DNA from: Thauera sp. GDN1
GTDB lineage: Bacteria > Pseudomonadota > Gammaproteobacteria > Burkholderiales > Rhodocyclaceae
DNA length: 64,000 nt
Direction of reading: 5' to 3'
Assembly (NCBI RefSeq): GCF_029223545.1
Contig: NZ_CP097870.1
Location: forward strand, 2,108,001-2,172,000
Shown piece by piece: positions 1 to 7,863 of this stretch (the stretch's first letter is position 1; each line of letters starts with the position of its first letter). The translations under genes and the position numbers were made by a program. Below the pieces are notes generated by a model. It had not been told where the DNA came from and did no database searches. It saw only the letters and a list, made by a program, of their open reading frames with translations.

Positions 1-90
1 GATGGCTTGTAGTCGAACAGACTCTCCACTAGCTTTGGTCAGGTTCAGGCTTGGCAGCAGGATTTCTCCTTTCTCGCCGGAGTTCGCATC

Positions 91-1560
91 ATGGACACCC
101 TGCTTTCTGCGGTTCTCCCGGTCTTCCACGGCGGGCTGGGCAATCTGGCCGCCTATCTCGCGGCCCACGTGCTGCTGTGCCTGCTGCCGGCCTTCTTCAT
201 CGCCGGCGCGATGTCGGCGCTGATCCCCAAGGAGACCGTCACCCGCTTTCTCGGTCGCAACTCCAGCAAGGCGGTGTCGTACCCCGCTGCCGCTGCCGCC
301 GGGTCCTTGCTGGCGGTGTGCTCGTGCACCATCGTTCCGCTCTTCGCCGGGATCTACAAGAAGGGCGCCGGCCTCGGACCTGCGATCACCTTCCTGTTCT
401 TCGCGCCGGCGGCCAACATCCTGGCACTGGTCTACACCGGCGGCATCATCGGTCCCGATCTCGCGGTCGCGCGCTTTCTGCTCTCGCTGACCTTCGGGAT
501 CGGCATCGGCCTGATCATGGCGCTGATCTTCCGCAGCGACGATGCCGCGCACGACCGCGCAACGGACACGGCCTTCGGTGCGCAGGGTGCCGGGATGGGG
601 CGCATGGCGCTGGTGTTCCTGTTCGTGTGGGTGGCGCTCTTGCTCGCGGGGACGCTGAAGCTCGACGTGCTGACCGGGACCTACCTCAATTTCGAGCTGC
701 CGCTCGGTGACGCGCAAGGCTGGCAGGCCGCGCTCGACCGCCTGGTGCCCTACGACGCCGCCAGGGGCGAGGAGGGCGTGTCGGTGCAGGGCGTGGTGCT
801 GATCGGGCTGCTCGGCGCGATCGGCTTTGCCGCCTGGCGTGGGCTGGAGAACATCGCCGACGGCGCCAACGCATGGACCTGGATCAGCCTGGCGCTGATC
901 GCGGCGACCCTGCTGGTGGCTGCGCTGTCGGTGCAGCCGGTAGAAGGCGGGCTGCGCGTCGGCCTGACCGGCAAGTTCTTCGGCGTGGCCGTCGCACTCT
1001 CCGTGCTGCACTTCATCGTGCGCCACCATCTGAACGAGGAGGAACTGCGCGACTGGCTGTGGGAGTCGTGGCGATTCGTGAAGCAGATCTTTCCGCTGCT
1101 GGTGGTGGGCGTGTTCGTGGTCGGCATGATCCGGGTGCTGATTCACCCGGAATGGATCGAGATGCTGGCCGGCACCAACTCGCTCACCGGCAACCTGGCG
1201 GGCGTGGTGTTCGGCGTGTTCATGTACTTCCCGACCCTGGTCGAGGTGCCGATCGCCAAGATGTTCCTCGAGCTCGGCATGCACCGCGGCCCGCTGCTCG
1301 CCTACCTGATGTCCGACCCCGAGCTGTCGCTGCAGAGCATCCTGATCATCTCGGCGATCATCGGCCGCAGGAAGACCTTCACCTACGTCGGCCTGGTCGC
1401 GCTGTTCAGTGCAGCCGCGGGTCTCATCTACGGTGCCTGGATCGACGGCGCCTCGCTGTTCGCGCTCGCGCTCTACCTGGCGGGCTTCATCGCCGTGCTC
1501 GCGGTGCTGCTGGCGGTCGCCAGCCGCCGTGCGACTGCCTCTTCACTCAAAGGAGTCTGA
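91..1560 (+). CDS. ArsP/DUF318-type permease
   Basis: Polytopic inner-membrane permease of 489 residues. The CSCT motif at residues 77-80 and the FAPAANI stretch near 104-110 are typical of the ArsP/DUF318 family, whose characterised members export trivalent organoarsenicals. Hydrophobic segments run along most of the protein, with a charged central loop (about residues 150-165 and 200-230). A GGAG at 79-82 gives a good ribosome binding site for the ATG. A CxxC mini-thioredoxin starts 2 nt after the stop, a common arrangement for this family. No arsR or arsenate reductase is visible, so the substrate is uncertain; a metal(loid) or organo-metalloid is inference. Anything upstream of base 1 is unseen. 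Confidence 0.85.
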   Translation: MDTLLSAVLPVFHGGLGNLAAYLAAHVLLCLLPAFFIAGAMSALIPKETVTRFLGRNSSKAVSYPAAAAAGSLLAVCSCTIVPLFAGIYKKGAGLGPAITFLFFAPAANILALVYTGGIIGPDLAVARFLLSLTFGIGIGLIMALIFRSDDAAHDRATDTAFGAQGAGMGRMALVFLFVWVALLLAGTLKLDVLTGTYLNFELPLGDAQGWQAALDRLVPYDAARGEEGVSVQGVVLIGLLGAIGFAAWRGLENIADGANAWTWISLALIAATLLVAALSVQPVEGGLRVGLTGKFFGVAVALSVLHFIVRHHLNEEELRDWLWESWRFVKQIFPLLVVGVFVVGMIRVLIHPEWIEMLAGTNSLTGNLAGVVFGVFMYFPTLVEVPIAKMFLELGMHRGPLLAYLMSDPELSLQSILIISAIIGRRKTFTYVGLVALFSAAAGLIYGAWIDGASLFALALYLAGFIAVLAVLLAVASRRATASSLKGV

Positions 1561-1562
1561 TC

Positions 1563-1802
1563 ATGCTCAGCATCAAGGTTCTCGGTCCCGGCTGCGCCAA
1601 CTGCCGCAAGCTGGAAGAAATCGTGCACGAGGCGCTCGCCGCCACCGGCGTGGAGGCGGAAGTCACCAAGATCACGGACATGGGCCAGATCGTCGCCTAC
1701 GACGTCCTGAAGACGCCGGGCCTGGTGATCAACGAGAAGCTCGTTTCTTCGGGACGGATTCCGACGGCGGCGACGATCGCGGAGTGGATTCGCGCGGCCT
1801 GA
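1563..1802 (+). CDS. Mini-thioredoxin (redox-active disulfide protein)
   Basis: A 79-residue thioredoxin-fold protein with a CANC active site (Cys11, Cys14) right after the first beta strand and the cis-Pro region TPGLVIN near residue 56. It resembles the small thioredoxins paired with DUF318 permeases and often annotated 'redox-active disulfide protein 2'. The ATG follows the permease stop by 2 nt, with AAAGGAG just upstream inside the permease end, so the two are translationally coupled. A likely role is thiol exchange or metal(loid) delivery to the permease, but this is inference. It is too short to be a general thioredoxin. Confidence 0.85.
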   Translation: MLSIKVLGPGCANCRKLEEIVHEALAATGVEAEVTKITDMGQIVAYDVLKTPGLVINEKLVSSGRIPTAATIAEWIRAA

Positions 1803-1966
1803 CGTGTCGCCGGACCGAGCCCGACGGCAATGAGGTCTGGGGAGCTGAAGCCTGCAATGGGGTCGAGGGGCCGCAGCGACATCAGTCGGAGCCGCGCGGT
1901 TCTGCGACCGGGAAAACGACGATAATGGCGCCCAATTCATTTTCAGCGCCACGTCTGCATTCCCTC

Positions 1967-4162
1967 ATGGAAATCAAGGTCAATTTTCTCGACAAGCTTC
2001 GTCTCGAAGCCAAGTTCGACGACTTCACGGTCATCGCCGATCAGCCCATCCGCTACAAGGGCGACGGCTCGGCGCCGGGGCCGTTCGATTACTTCCTGGC
2101 TTCGTCGGCCTTGTGCGCGGCCTACTTCGTGAAGCTGTACTGCGAAACGCGCGACATTCCCACCGACAACATCCGGCTGTCGCAGAACAACATCGTCGAT
2201 CCGGAGAACCGCTACAAGCAGATCTTCAAGATTCAGATCGAGCTACCGGAGGATATCTCCGCCAAGGACCGCCAGGGCATCCTGCGCTCCGTCGAGCGGT
2301 GCACGGTCAAGAAGGTCGTGCAGACGGGGCCCGAGTTCGTGATCGAGGAAGTGGAGAACCTGGACGCCGATGCCCAGGCCTTGCTGACGCTGAATCCGGA
2401 TCCGGACGCCCACACCTACATCCTCGGCAAGGATCTGCCGCTGGAACAGACGATCGCCAACATGTCGAAGGTGCTGGCGGACCTTGGCATCAAGATCGAG
2501 ATCGCGTCGTGGCGAAATCTCGTTCCCAACGTGTGGTCGCTGCATATCCGCGATGCGCATTCGCCGATGTGCTTCACCAATGGCAAGGGCGCGAGCAAGG
2601 AAAGCGCCCTGGCGTCGGCATTGGGCGAATACATCGAGCGTCTGAACTTCAACCATTTCTACAACGACCAGTTCTGGGGCGAGGACATCGCCAACGCGCC
2701 CTTCGTGCATTACCCGAACGAGCGCTGGTTCAAGCCCGGCCCGGGAGATGCGCTGCCGGCCGGAATTCTCGACGAGTACTGCCTGGAGATCTACGACCCC
2801 GATGGCGAGTTGCGCGGCTCGCACTTGTACGACACCAACTCCGGCAATATCGAACGTGGCATCTGCGCGCTGCCCTATGTGCGCCAGTCCGACGGCGAGG
2901 TGGTGTATTTCCCCACCAACCTCACCGACAACCTGTTCCTCAGCAACGGCATGAGTGCCGGCAATACGCTGGCGGAAACACAGGTGCAATGCCTTTCGGA
3001 GATCTTCGAGCGCGCGGTGAAGCGCGAAATCATCGAAGGTGAAATCGCGCTGCCAGACGTGCCGCAGGAAGTGCTGGCGAAGTATCCGGGCATCGTGGCC
3101 GGCATCGAAGGGCTGGAAAGTCAGGGTTTCCCGGTACTGGTGAAGGATGCGTCGCTGGGCGGGGTGTATCCGGTGATGTGTGTCACCCTGATGAACCCGC
3201 GCACGGGCGGCGTGTTCGCCTCCTTCGGCGCCCACCCCAGCATGGAGGTGGCGCTGGAGCGCAGCCTGACCGAATTGCTGCAGGGGCGCAGCTTCGAGGG
3301 CCTGAACGACCTGCCGCCGCCCACCTTCGAGACGGCGGTCGTCACCGACCCGCACAACTACGTCGAGCACTTCATCGATTCCAGCGGCGTGGTGTCGTGG
3401 CGCTTCTTCAGCGCCAGGGCCGATCACGATTTCGTCGAGTGGGATTTCTCCGGTCACGGCGAGAATTCCAACGCCGACGAGGCCGCGACCCTGTTCGGCA
3501 TCCTCGCGGACATGGGCAAGGAGGTGTACATGGCGGTGCATGACCAGCTCGGCGCAATCGCCTGCCGCATCCTGGTCCCGGGCTATTCCGAGGTCTATCC
3601 GGTGGAGGACCTGATCTGGGACAACACCAACAAGGCGCTCGGCTTCCGCGAAGACATCCTGAACCTGCACCGCCTCGACGACGAGGGCCTGGAAGCGCTG
3701 CTCGAACGCCTGGAAGAGAGCGAGCTCGACGATTACACGGACATCATCACCCTGATCGGCATCGAGTTCGACGAGAATACGGTGTGGGGGCAGCTGACGA
3801 TTCTGGAGTTGAAGCTGCTGATCAACCTCGCTCTGCAGCAGTTCGAAGAGGCGAAGGAGCGCGTCGAAGCCTTCCTCCAGTACAACGAGAACACGGTCGA
3901 TCGCGTGCTGTTCTATCAGGCCCTGAACGTGGTGCTTGAGGTGGTGCTGGACGAGGAACTCGAACTGGACGACTACGAGGCCAATCTCCGCCGCATGTTC
4001 GGCAACGAGCGGATGGACGCGGTGCTGGGGTCGGTGGATGGCAGCGTGCGCTTCCACGGGCTGACGCCGACCAGCATCAAGCTGGAAGGGCTCGACCGGC
4101 ACCAGCGCCTGATCGACAGCTACAGGAAGCTGCACCGGGCGCGGGCGAGCGTGGCGGCCTGA
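1967..4162 (+). CDS. ycaO: OsmC-YcaO fusion protein
   Basis: A 731-residue protein. Residues about 1-140 are an OsmC-like domain; from about residue 150 it aligns closely with E. coli YcaO, including CFTNGKGA, ALASALGEYIER, RGICALPY, SNGMSAGNT, LSEIFERAVKR and FASFGAHP. The glutamates in the GEYIER and SEIFER helices are the expected Mg-ATP ligands. E. coli YcaO was linked genetically to beta-methylthiolation of ribosomal protein S12; YcaO enzymes in general activate amide backbones with ATP. I chose the ATG at 1967 because GATAAT at 1921-1926 looks like a -10 element; an in-frame ATG at 1925 would add 14 residues. tag follows after 2 nt. No leader peptide gene is apparent nearby. Confidence 0.88.
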   Translation: MEIKVNFLDKLRLEAKFDDFTVIADQPIRYKGDGSAPGPFDYFLASSALCAAYFVKLYCETRDIPTDNIRLSQNNIVDPENRYKQIFKIQIELPEDISAKDRQGILRSVERCTVKKVVQTGPEFVIEEVENLDADAQALLTLNPDPDAHTYILGKDLPLEQTIANMSKVLADLGIKIEIASWRNLVPNVWSLHIRDAHSPMCFTNGKGASKESALASALGEYIERLNFNHFYNDQFWGEDIANAPFVHYPNERWFKPGPGDALPAGILDEYCLEIYDPDGELRGSHLYDTNSGNIERGICALPYVRQSDGEVVYFPTNLTDNLFLSNGMSAGNTLAETQVQCLSEIFERAVKREIIEGEIALPDVPQEVLAKYPGIVAGIEGLESQGFPVLVKDASLGGVYPVMCVTLMNPRTGGVFASFGAHPSMEVALERSLTELLQGRSFEGLNDLPPPTFETAVVTDPHNYVEHFIDSSGVVSWRFFSARADHDFVEWDFSGHGENSNADEAATLFGILADMGKEVYMAVHDQLGAIACRILVPGYSEVYPVEDLIWDNTNKALGFREDILNLHRLDDEGLEALLERLEESELDDYTDIITLIGIEFDENTVWGQLTILELKLLINLALQQFEEAKERVEAFLQYNENTVDRVLFYQALNVVLEVVLDEELELDDYEANLRRMFGNERMDAVLGSVDGSVRFHGLTPTSIKLEGLDRHQRLIDSYRKLHRARASVAA

Positions 4163-4164
4163 CG

Positions 4165-4752
4165 ATGCCCCAGCGCTGCGCCTGGTGCGGCGACGATCCG
4201 CTGTACGTCGCCTATCACGACACCGAGTGGGGCGTGCCCCACCATGACGACCGCCACCTGTTCGAGATGCTGGTGCTGGAAGGGGCGCAGGCGGGGCTGA
4301 GCTGGATCACCATCCTGAGGAAGCGCGAGAACTACCGGCGGGCCTTCGACGGCTTCGACGCCGAGCGTGTCGCGCGCTACACGGACGAGGACGTGGCGCG
4401 CCTGCTCGCCGACCCGGGCATCGTTCGCAACCGGCTGAAGATCGAGGCGGCGATCGCCAATGCGCGCGCGACGCTTCAGGTGCGCGAGCGCTTCGGGTCG
4501 CTCGATGCCTTGATCTGGCGCTTCGTGGATGGAGCGCCGCGCGACGGCGCACGCGCGACGCTGGCCGATGTGCCGGCCGAGACGGCCGAGTCGCAGGCGA
4601 TGAGTCGCGAGCTGAAGCGCCTCGGCTTTCGCTTCGTCGGGCCGACGGTGTGCTACGCCTTCATGGAGGCGGTGGGCATGGTGAATGACCATGTCGCGGA
4701 CTGCTTCCGCCATCGCGAGATTCGCGACGCGCAGGGGGCGGCGCAGCCTTGA
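4165..4752 (+). CDS. tag: DNA-3-methyladenine glycosylase I
   Basis: A 195-residue constitutive alkylation repair glycosylase that excises 3-methyladenine. The zinc-snap residues align with E. coli Tag (Cys4, His17, His175, Cys179) as Cys5, His18, His176 and Cys180. Motifs include WGVPHHDD, GLSWITIL and GFRFVGPT. The start codon lies 2 nt after the ycaO stop, so it is co-transcribed and probably translationally coupled. Length is normal for the family (about 187-195). Nothing odd in the active site. Confidence 0.95.
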   Translation: MPQRCAWCGDDPLYVAYHDTEWGVPHHDDRHLFEMLVLEGAQAGLSWITILRKRENYRRAFDGFDAERVARYTDEDVARLLADPGIVRNRLKIEAAIANARATLQVRERFGSLDALIWRFVDGAPRDGARATLADVPAETAESQAMSRELKRLGFRFVGPTVCYAFMEAVGMVNDHVADCFRHREIRDAQGAAQP

Positions 4753-4807
4753 GCCTGCGGCCGGGGCTATACTCCGCGCCGGCGCTTCACACCCGACCCC
4801 GAACATC

Positions 4808-5437
4808 ATGACCGTCGCGCAGAGTCTCCTAGCCTTCACCCTGGCGGCCATCGTGCTCGCGGCCACGCCCGGTATCGACACCGCGCTCGTGCTGCGCATG
4901 TCGATTCCGGCAGGTGCCCGGCGCGGCCTGAGCGCGGCCTTCGGCATCGCGGCCGGGTGCCTGCTGTGGGGTGCGGTGGTGGCGACCGGGCTGGGGGCGC
5001 TGCTGGCGGCCTCCGGCACGCTCTTTACCGCGGTGAAGTTTCTCGGCGCGGCCTATCTGGTGTGGCAGGGCGTGCTGCTGTTGCGCAGCCGTGGAGAACG
5101 CGCCGATGCGCCCGTGGGCGCGGCGCACGGCGAGACCGCCGGTTCGGCCTTCGCCAAGGGCTTCCTGACCAATGCGCTCAACCCCAAGGTCGGCATCTTC
5201 TACCTGACCCTGCTGCCGCAGTTCGTGCCGGCCGGAGTCGAGGTCGCGAGCTTCAGCTTCCTGCTCGCCTCGATCCACGTGGCGATGTCGCTGCTGTGGT
5301 TCGTGCTGCTGATCGCGCTCACCCGGCGCTCGGTGCACTTCCTGCAGAAGCCATCGGTGGTCGCCGTGCTCGACCGGCTCACCGGCGTGGTGTTCCTGGG
5401 CTTCGGCCTGAAGCTGGCGGTTTCGCAGCCGGCGTAA
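4808..5437 (+). CDS. LysE/RhtB family exporter
   Basis: Inner-membrane exporter of 209 residues with about six hydrophobic segments and the family signature near the N-terminus (ATPGIDTALV, where most members have TPGP). NPKVGIFYLTLLPQF around residues 121-135 is the second conserved block. Characterised homologues export lysine, homoserine, threonine or cysteine; the substrate here cannot be told. The ATG at 4808 is chosen over upstream in-frame starts because the hydrophobic N-terminus begins there. A TATACT at 4768-4773 is a possible -10, so it may be transcribed apart from tag. Confidence 0.85.
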   Translation: MTVAQSLLAFTLAAIVLAATPGIDTALVLRMSIPAGARRGLSAAFGIAAGCLLWGAVVATGLGALLAASGTLFTAVKFLGAAYLVWQGVLLLRSRGERADAPVGAAHGETAGSAFAKGFLTNALNPKVGIFYLTLLPQFVPAGVEVASFSFLLASIHVAMSLLWFVLLIALTRRSVHFLQKPSVVAVLDRLTGVVFLGFGLKLAVSQPA

Positions 5438-5476
5438 GGGCTTGCCGGCTGCGCCGGCGATTACGCGCGGCGCACG

Positions 5477-6814
5477 CTATTTCACCACGCCCCAGGCCTT
5501 GAGCCGGTTGTAGGAATACTGCGCGGCGTTGCCCTGCTGGCTCTGGCGCAGATAGGCCGCGTAGTGCTGGGCGGCGGCGCGACGATCACCCATGCCTTCG
5601 AGCGAGACGCCCTTGAGGAAGGTGATGCCGGCGTCGCCCGGCAGCAGGCGGTCGAAGCGGTCGAGGTGCTGGAAGGCGCGGCCGGCGTCACGCTGCTGCA
5701 GGGCGAGCACGCCGGCGAGCTTGTAGGCCTGCGCTTCCTGCGGGTAGATCTCGCGCGCGCTGTCGGCGTAGGAGACGGCACGCGCGGTCTGGCCCTGGGC
5801 CTGCAGGCACTGCGCCATGCGCAGGTTGCTGGCGTAGTCGCGGGGAGTTTTCGCCAGCGCGGTCTGGAATTCGGCCTGGGCCTTGGCGTATTGCTTGGCC
5901 GCCATCGCGGTCTCGCCGTTCTTGCAGGCCTCGATGGTGGGGCGGATGCGGCGCAGGCTGGCGGTACTGTCCATGAAGCGCTCGCGGCGCGCATCGAGGC
6001 TGTTGCTGATGCGGTAGCGCGAATCGGCGGCGGCCTGGGCGGCCTGCATGCGCTCGCTGCTCATCGGGTGAGTGGAGAACATGGTCTGCAGCAGCGAGGG
6101 CGCGGTCTTTTCCTCGGCGACCAGCAGCTGGTGCAGGCGCACCATGCCGGTGGCCGGGTAGCCGGCCTTGACGAGGTATTCCTGGCCGAGGGCGTCGGCT
6201 TCGCGCTCGTGCTCGCGCGAGTAGCTCGCGAGCAGCGCGCTGGCGCCGATCTGCCCGCCGATGTTCATCAGCCCGCCCCAGTCGGCGTTCTGCGCCGCCA
6301 CGTTGAGGCCGGCGAGCGCCGCCTGTGCGATCAGGTTCTGGCCCTGGCGCTGGGCGGCGTGGCGGGCGTTGACGTGGCCGAGCTCGTGGCCGAGCAGGGC
6401 GGCGAGCTGGGCCTCGTCGTCGAGGTCGGCGAGGATGCCGCGGGTGACGCCCATCGCCCCGCCGGGGAAGGTGTAGGCGTTGACGTAGTTGGCGTTGAGC
6501 ACCCGGTACGAGTAGGGCATCTGCGGGCGATGGGTGAGTGCGCCCATGCGCTGGCCCACCCCGGCGACGTAGCGGTTCACCGCCTCGTCCTGGATGGCGC
6601 CGAGGTCCTGCGAGAACTGGTGCGGCGCGACCTGGGCGTCGGCCTGTTTCTCCTGGGCCTCGCTCATGCCGACCAGGATGGTTTCGCCGGTGACGGGCGA
6701 GGTCGCGCAGCCGGAGAGGCCCGCCGCCGCCCCGGCCCCGATCAGCCACATCGCCTGGCGGCGGGTAATGCGATTACGTTCGAGGCTGCGTGCCAGATCG
6801 TCGAAGAAGTTCAT
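5477..6814 (-). CDS. M48 family metalloprotease with TPR tail (BepA-like)
   Basis: A 445-residue periplasmic zinc protease. The N-terminus has a twin-arginine-like TRRQAMWL followed by a hydrophobic stretch and lipobox LSGC (Cys36), suggesting an outer-membrane-anchored lipoprotein. The zinc motif HELGH is at 143-147, and the third ligand lies in the EREADALG block. The C-terminal 150 residues form TPR-like helices. This matches BepA/YfgC and LoiP-type enzymes that handle misfolded outer-membrane proteins such as LptD. The start at 6814 puts the signal peptide at the N-terminus; upstream in-frame sequence is poorly convincing. It lies 67 nt downstream of corA on the same strand. Confidence 0.9.
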   Translation of the reverse strand: MNFFDDLARSLERNRITRRQAMWLIGAGAAAGLSGCATSPVTGETILVGMSEAQEKQADAQVAPHQFSQDLGAIQDEAVNRYVAGVGQRMGALTHRPQMPYSYRVLNANYVNAYTFPGGAMGVTRGILADLDDEAQLAALLGHELGHVNARHAAQRQGQNLIAQAALAGLNVAAQNADWGGLMNIGGQIGASALLASYSREHEREADALGQEYLVKAGYPATGMVRLHQLLVAEEKTAPSLLQTMFSTHPMSSERMQAAQAAADSRYRISNSLDARRERFMDSTASLRRIRPTIEACKNGETAMAAKQYAKAQAEFQTALAKTPRDYASNLRMAQCLQAQGQTARAVSYADSAREIYPQEAQAYKLAGVLALQQRDAGRAFQHLDRFDRLLPGDAGITFLKGVSLEGMGDRRAAAQHYAAYLRQSQQGNAAQYSYNRLKAWGVVK

Positions 6815-6881
6815 GGGCTTGTCCGCTCTACGGGCGTAAGCCGGATTGTAGGCGAGTGTCGCGGGTGAGTCGCCTTGCGGC

Positions 6882-7847
6882 TCAAAGCCACCTGGCTTTG
6901 CGGAAACGCCACCACAGGAAGGCACTGGCGCCGACGATGACGCCGAGGCCGACGAAATAGCCGTACTCCCATTCCAGCTCGGGCATATGGCTGAAGTTCA
7001 TGCCCCAGATGCCGGCGAAGGCGGTGGCGACCGCGAAGATGCCGGCCCAGGCCGCCAGGCGCTTGCTGACTTCGGTCTGGTCGATGGTGACCAGCGAGAT
7101 GTTGACCTGGATCGCCGTGCCGATGGTTTCGCGGATGCTGTCGAGCGAGGCGTTGATGCGCGTCAGGTGGTCATACACGTCGCGGAAATAGTGCCGGCTC
7201 TTGGCGCAGACCTCGGGCACACGCCCGCTGTGCAGCTTGCCGGCGGCTTCCATCAGTGGCAGGACGGCGTGCTTGAGCACGGTGACCTTGCGCTTGAGGC
7301 GGTACAGGCGGCGGATATTGGTGTTGCCCGCGCCCTTGGTGAAAATGCGCTCCTCGAGCGCCTCGACCTCGTTCTCCAGCTTTTCGATAAGCGGGAAGTA
7401 GCGGTCGACCACCGCGTCCATCAGCGCGTAGAGCACGTAGCCGGCGCCCTTGGCGAGCATCTTCGGCTCGCGCTCGCAACGCGCACGCACGCCGAGGAAA
7501 TCGCGCGCGCTGTTGTTGCGCACCGACAGGATGTAGTTGGCGCCGACGAAGACATGCACCTCGCCGACCTCGAGCTTGCCCTCGCGCTCCTCGATCAGGT
7601 GCATGACCACGAAGAGCTCGTCGTCGTATTCCTCGACCTTGGGGCGCTGGTGACCGTGGTTGGCGTCCTCGACGGCGAGCTCGTGCAGGCCGAACTCCTC
7701 CTTCATCACCGCCAGCTCTTCCGCTGTCGCGTCCTTGAGCGCGACCCAGACGAAGGTGTCGGGCTGCTGCAGGTAGTCGCTGATGTCCTCGACCGGGATG
7801 TCGGCGAGCTTGCGGCCGTGCTGGTAGGCGGTACAGTTGATGAGCAT
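6882..7847 (-). CDS. corA: CorA family magnesium/divalent cation transporter
   Basis: A 321-residue pentameric channel subunit: a long soluble N-terminal funnel domain, a stalk helix, then two C-terminal membrane helices. The selectivity motif GMN is at residues 282-284 (WGMNFSHMPE), directly after TM1, and the basic tail RFRKARWL ends the protein. It is closer to the Thermotoga/MIT-like CorA types than to ZntB. It starts 16 nt after the mfd stop on the same strand and is probably co-transcribed, with no functional link that I can see. Confidence 0.93.
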   Translation of the reverse strand: MLINCTAYQHGRKLADIPVEDISDYLQQPDTFVWVALKDATAEELAVMKEEFGLHELAVEDANHGHQRPKVEEYDDELFVVMHLIEEREGKLEVGEVHVFVGANYILSVRNNSARDFLGVRARCEREPKMLAKGAGYVLYALMDAVVDRYFPLIEKLENEVEALEERIFTKGAGNTNIRRLYRLKRKVTVLKHAVLPLMEAAGKLHSGRVPEVCAKSRHYFRDVYDHLTRINASLDSIRETIGTAIQVNISLVTIDQTEVSKRLAAWAGIFAVATAFAGIWGMNFSHMPELEWEYGYFVGLGVIVGASAFLWWRFRKARWL

Positions 7848-7863
7848 GGTCGGCGTCCGTTGC

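Noticed and set aside
1..90. Search for an upstream gene or riboswitch before the permease
   Set aside because: Only 90 bases are visible, and no conserved riboswitch core or coding frame can be supported.
2243..4135. Long minus-strand open frame opposite the ycaO gene
   Set aside because: It is a GC-rich mirror of the plus-strand gene, with low-complexity His/Gln/Val-rich translation and no recognisable domain.
5438..5476. GCCGG/CCGGC repeat between convergent lysE-type and M48 genes
   Set aside because: Short, imperfect and without a U-tract.
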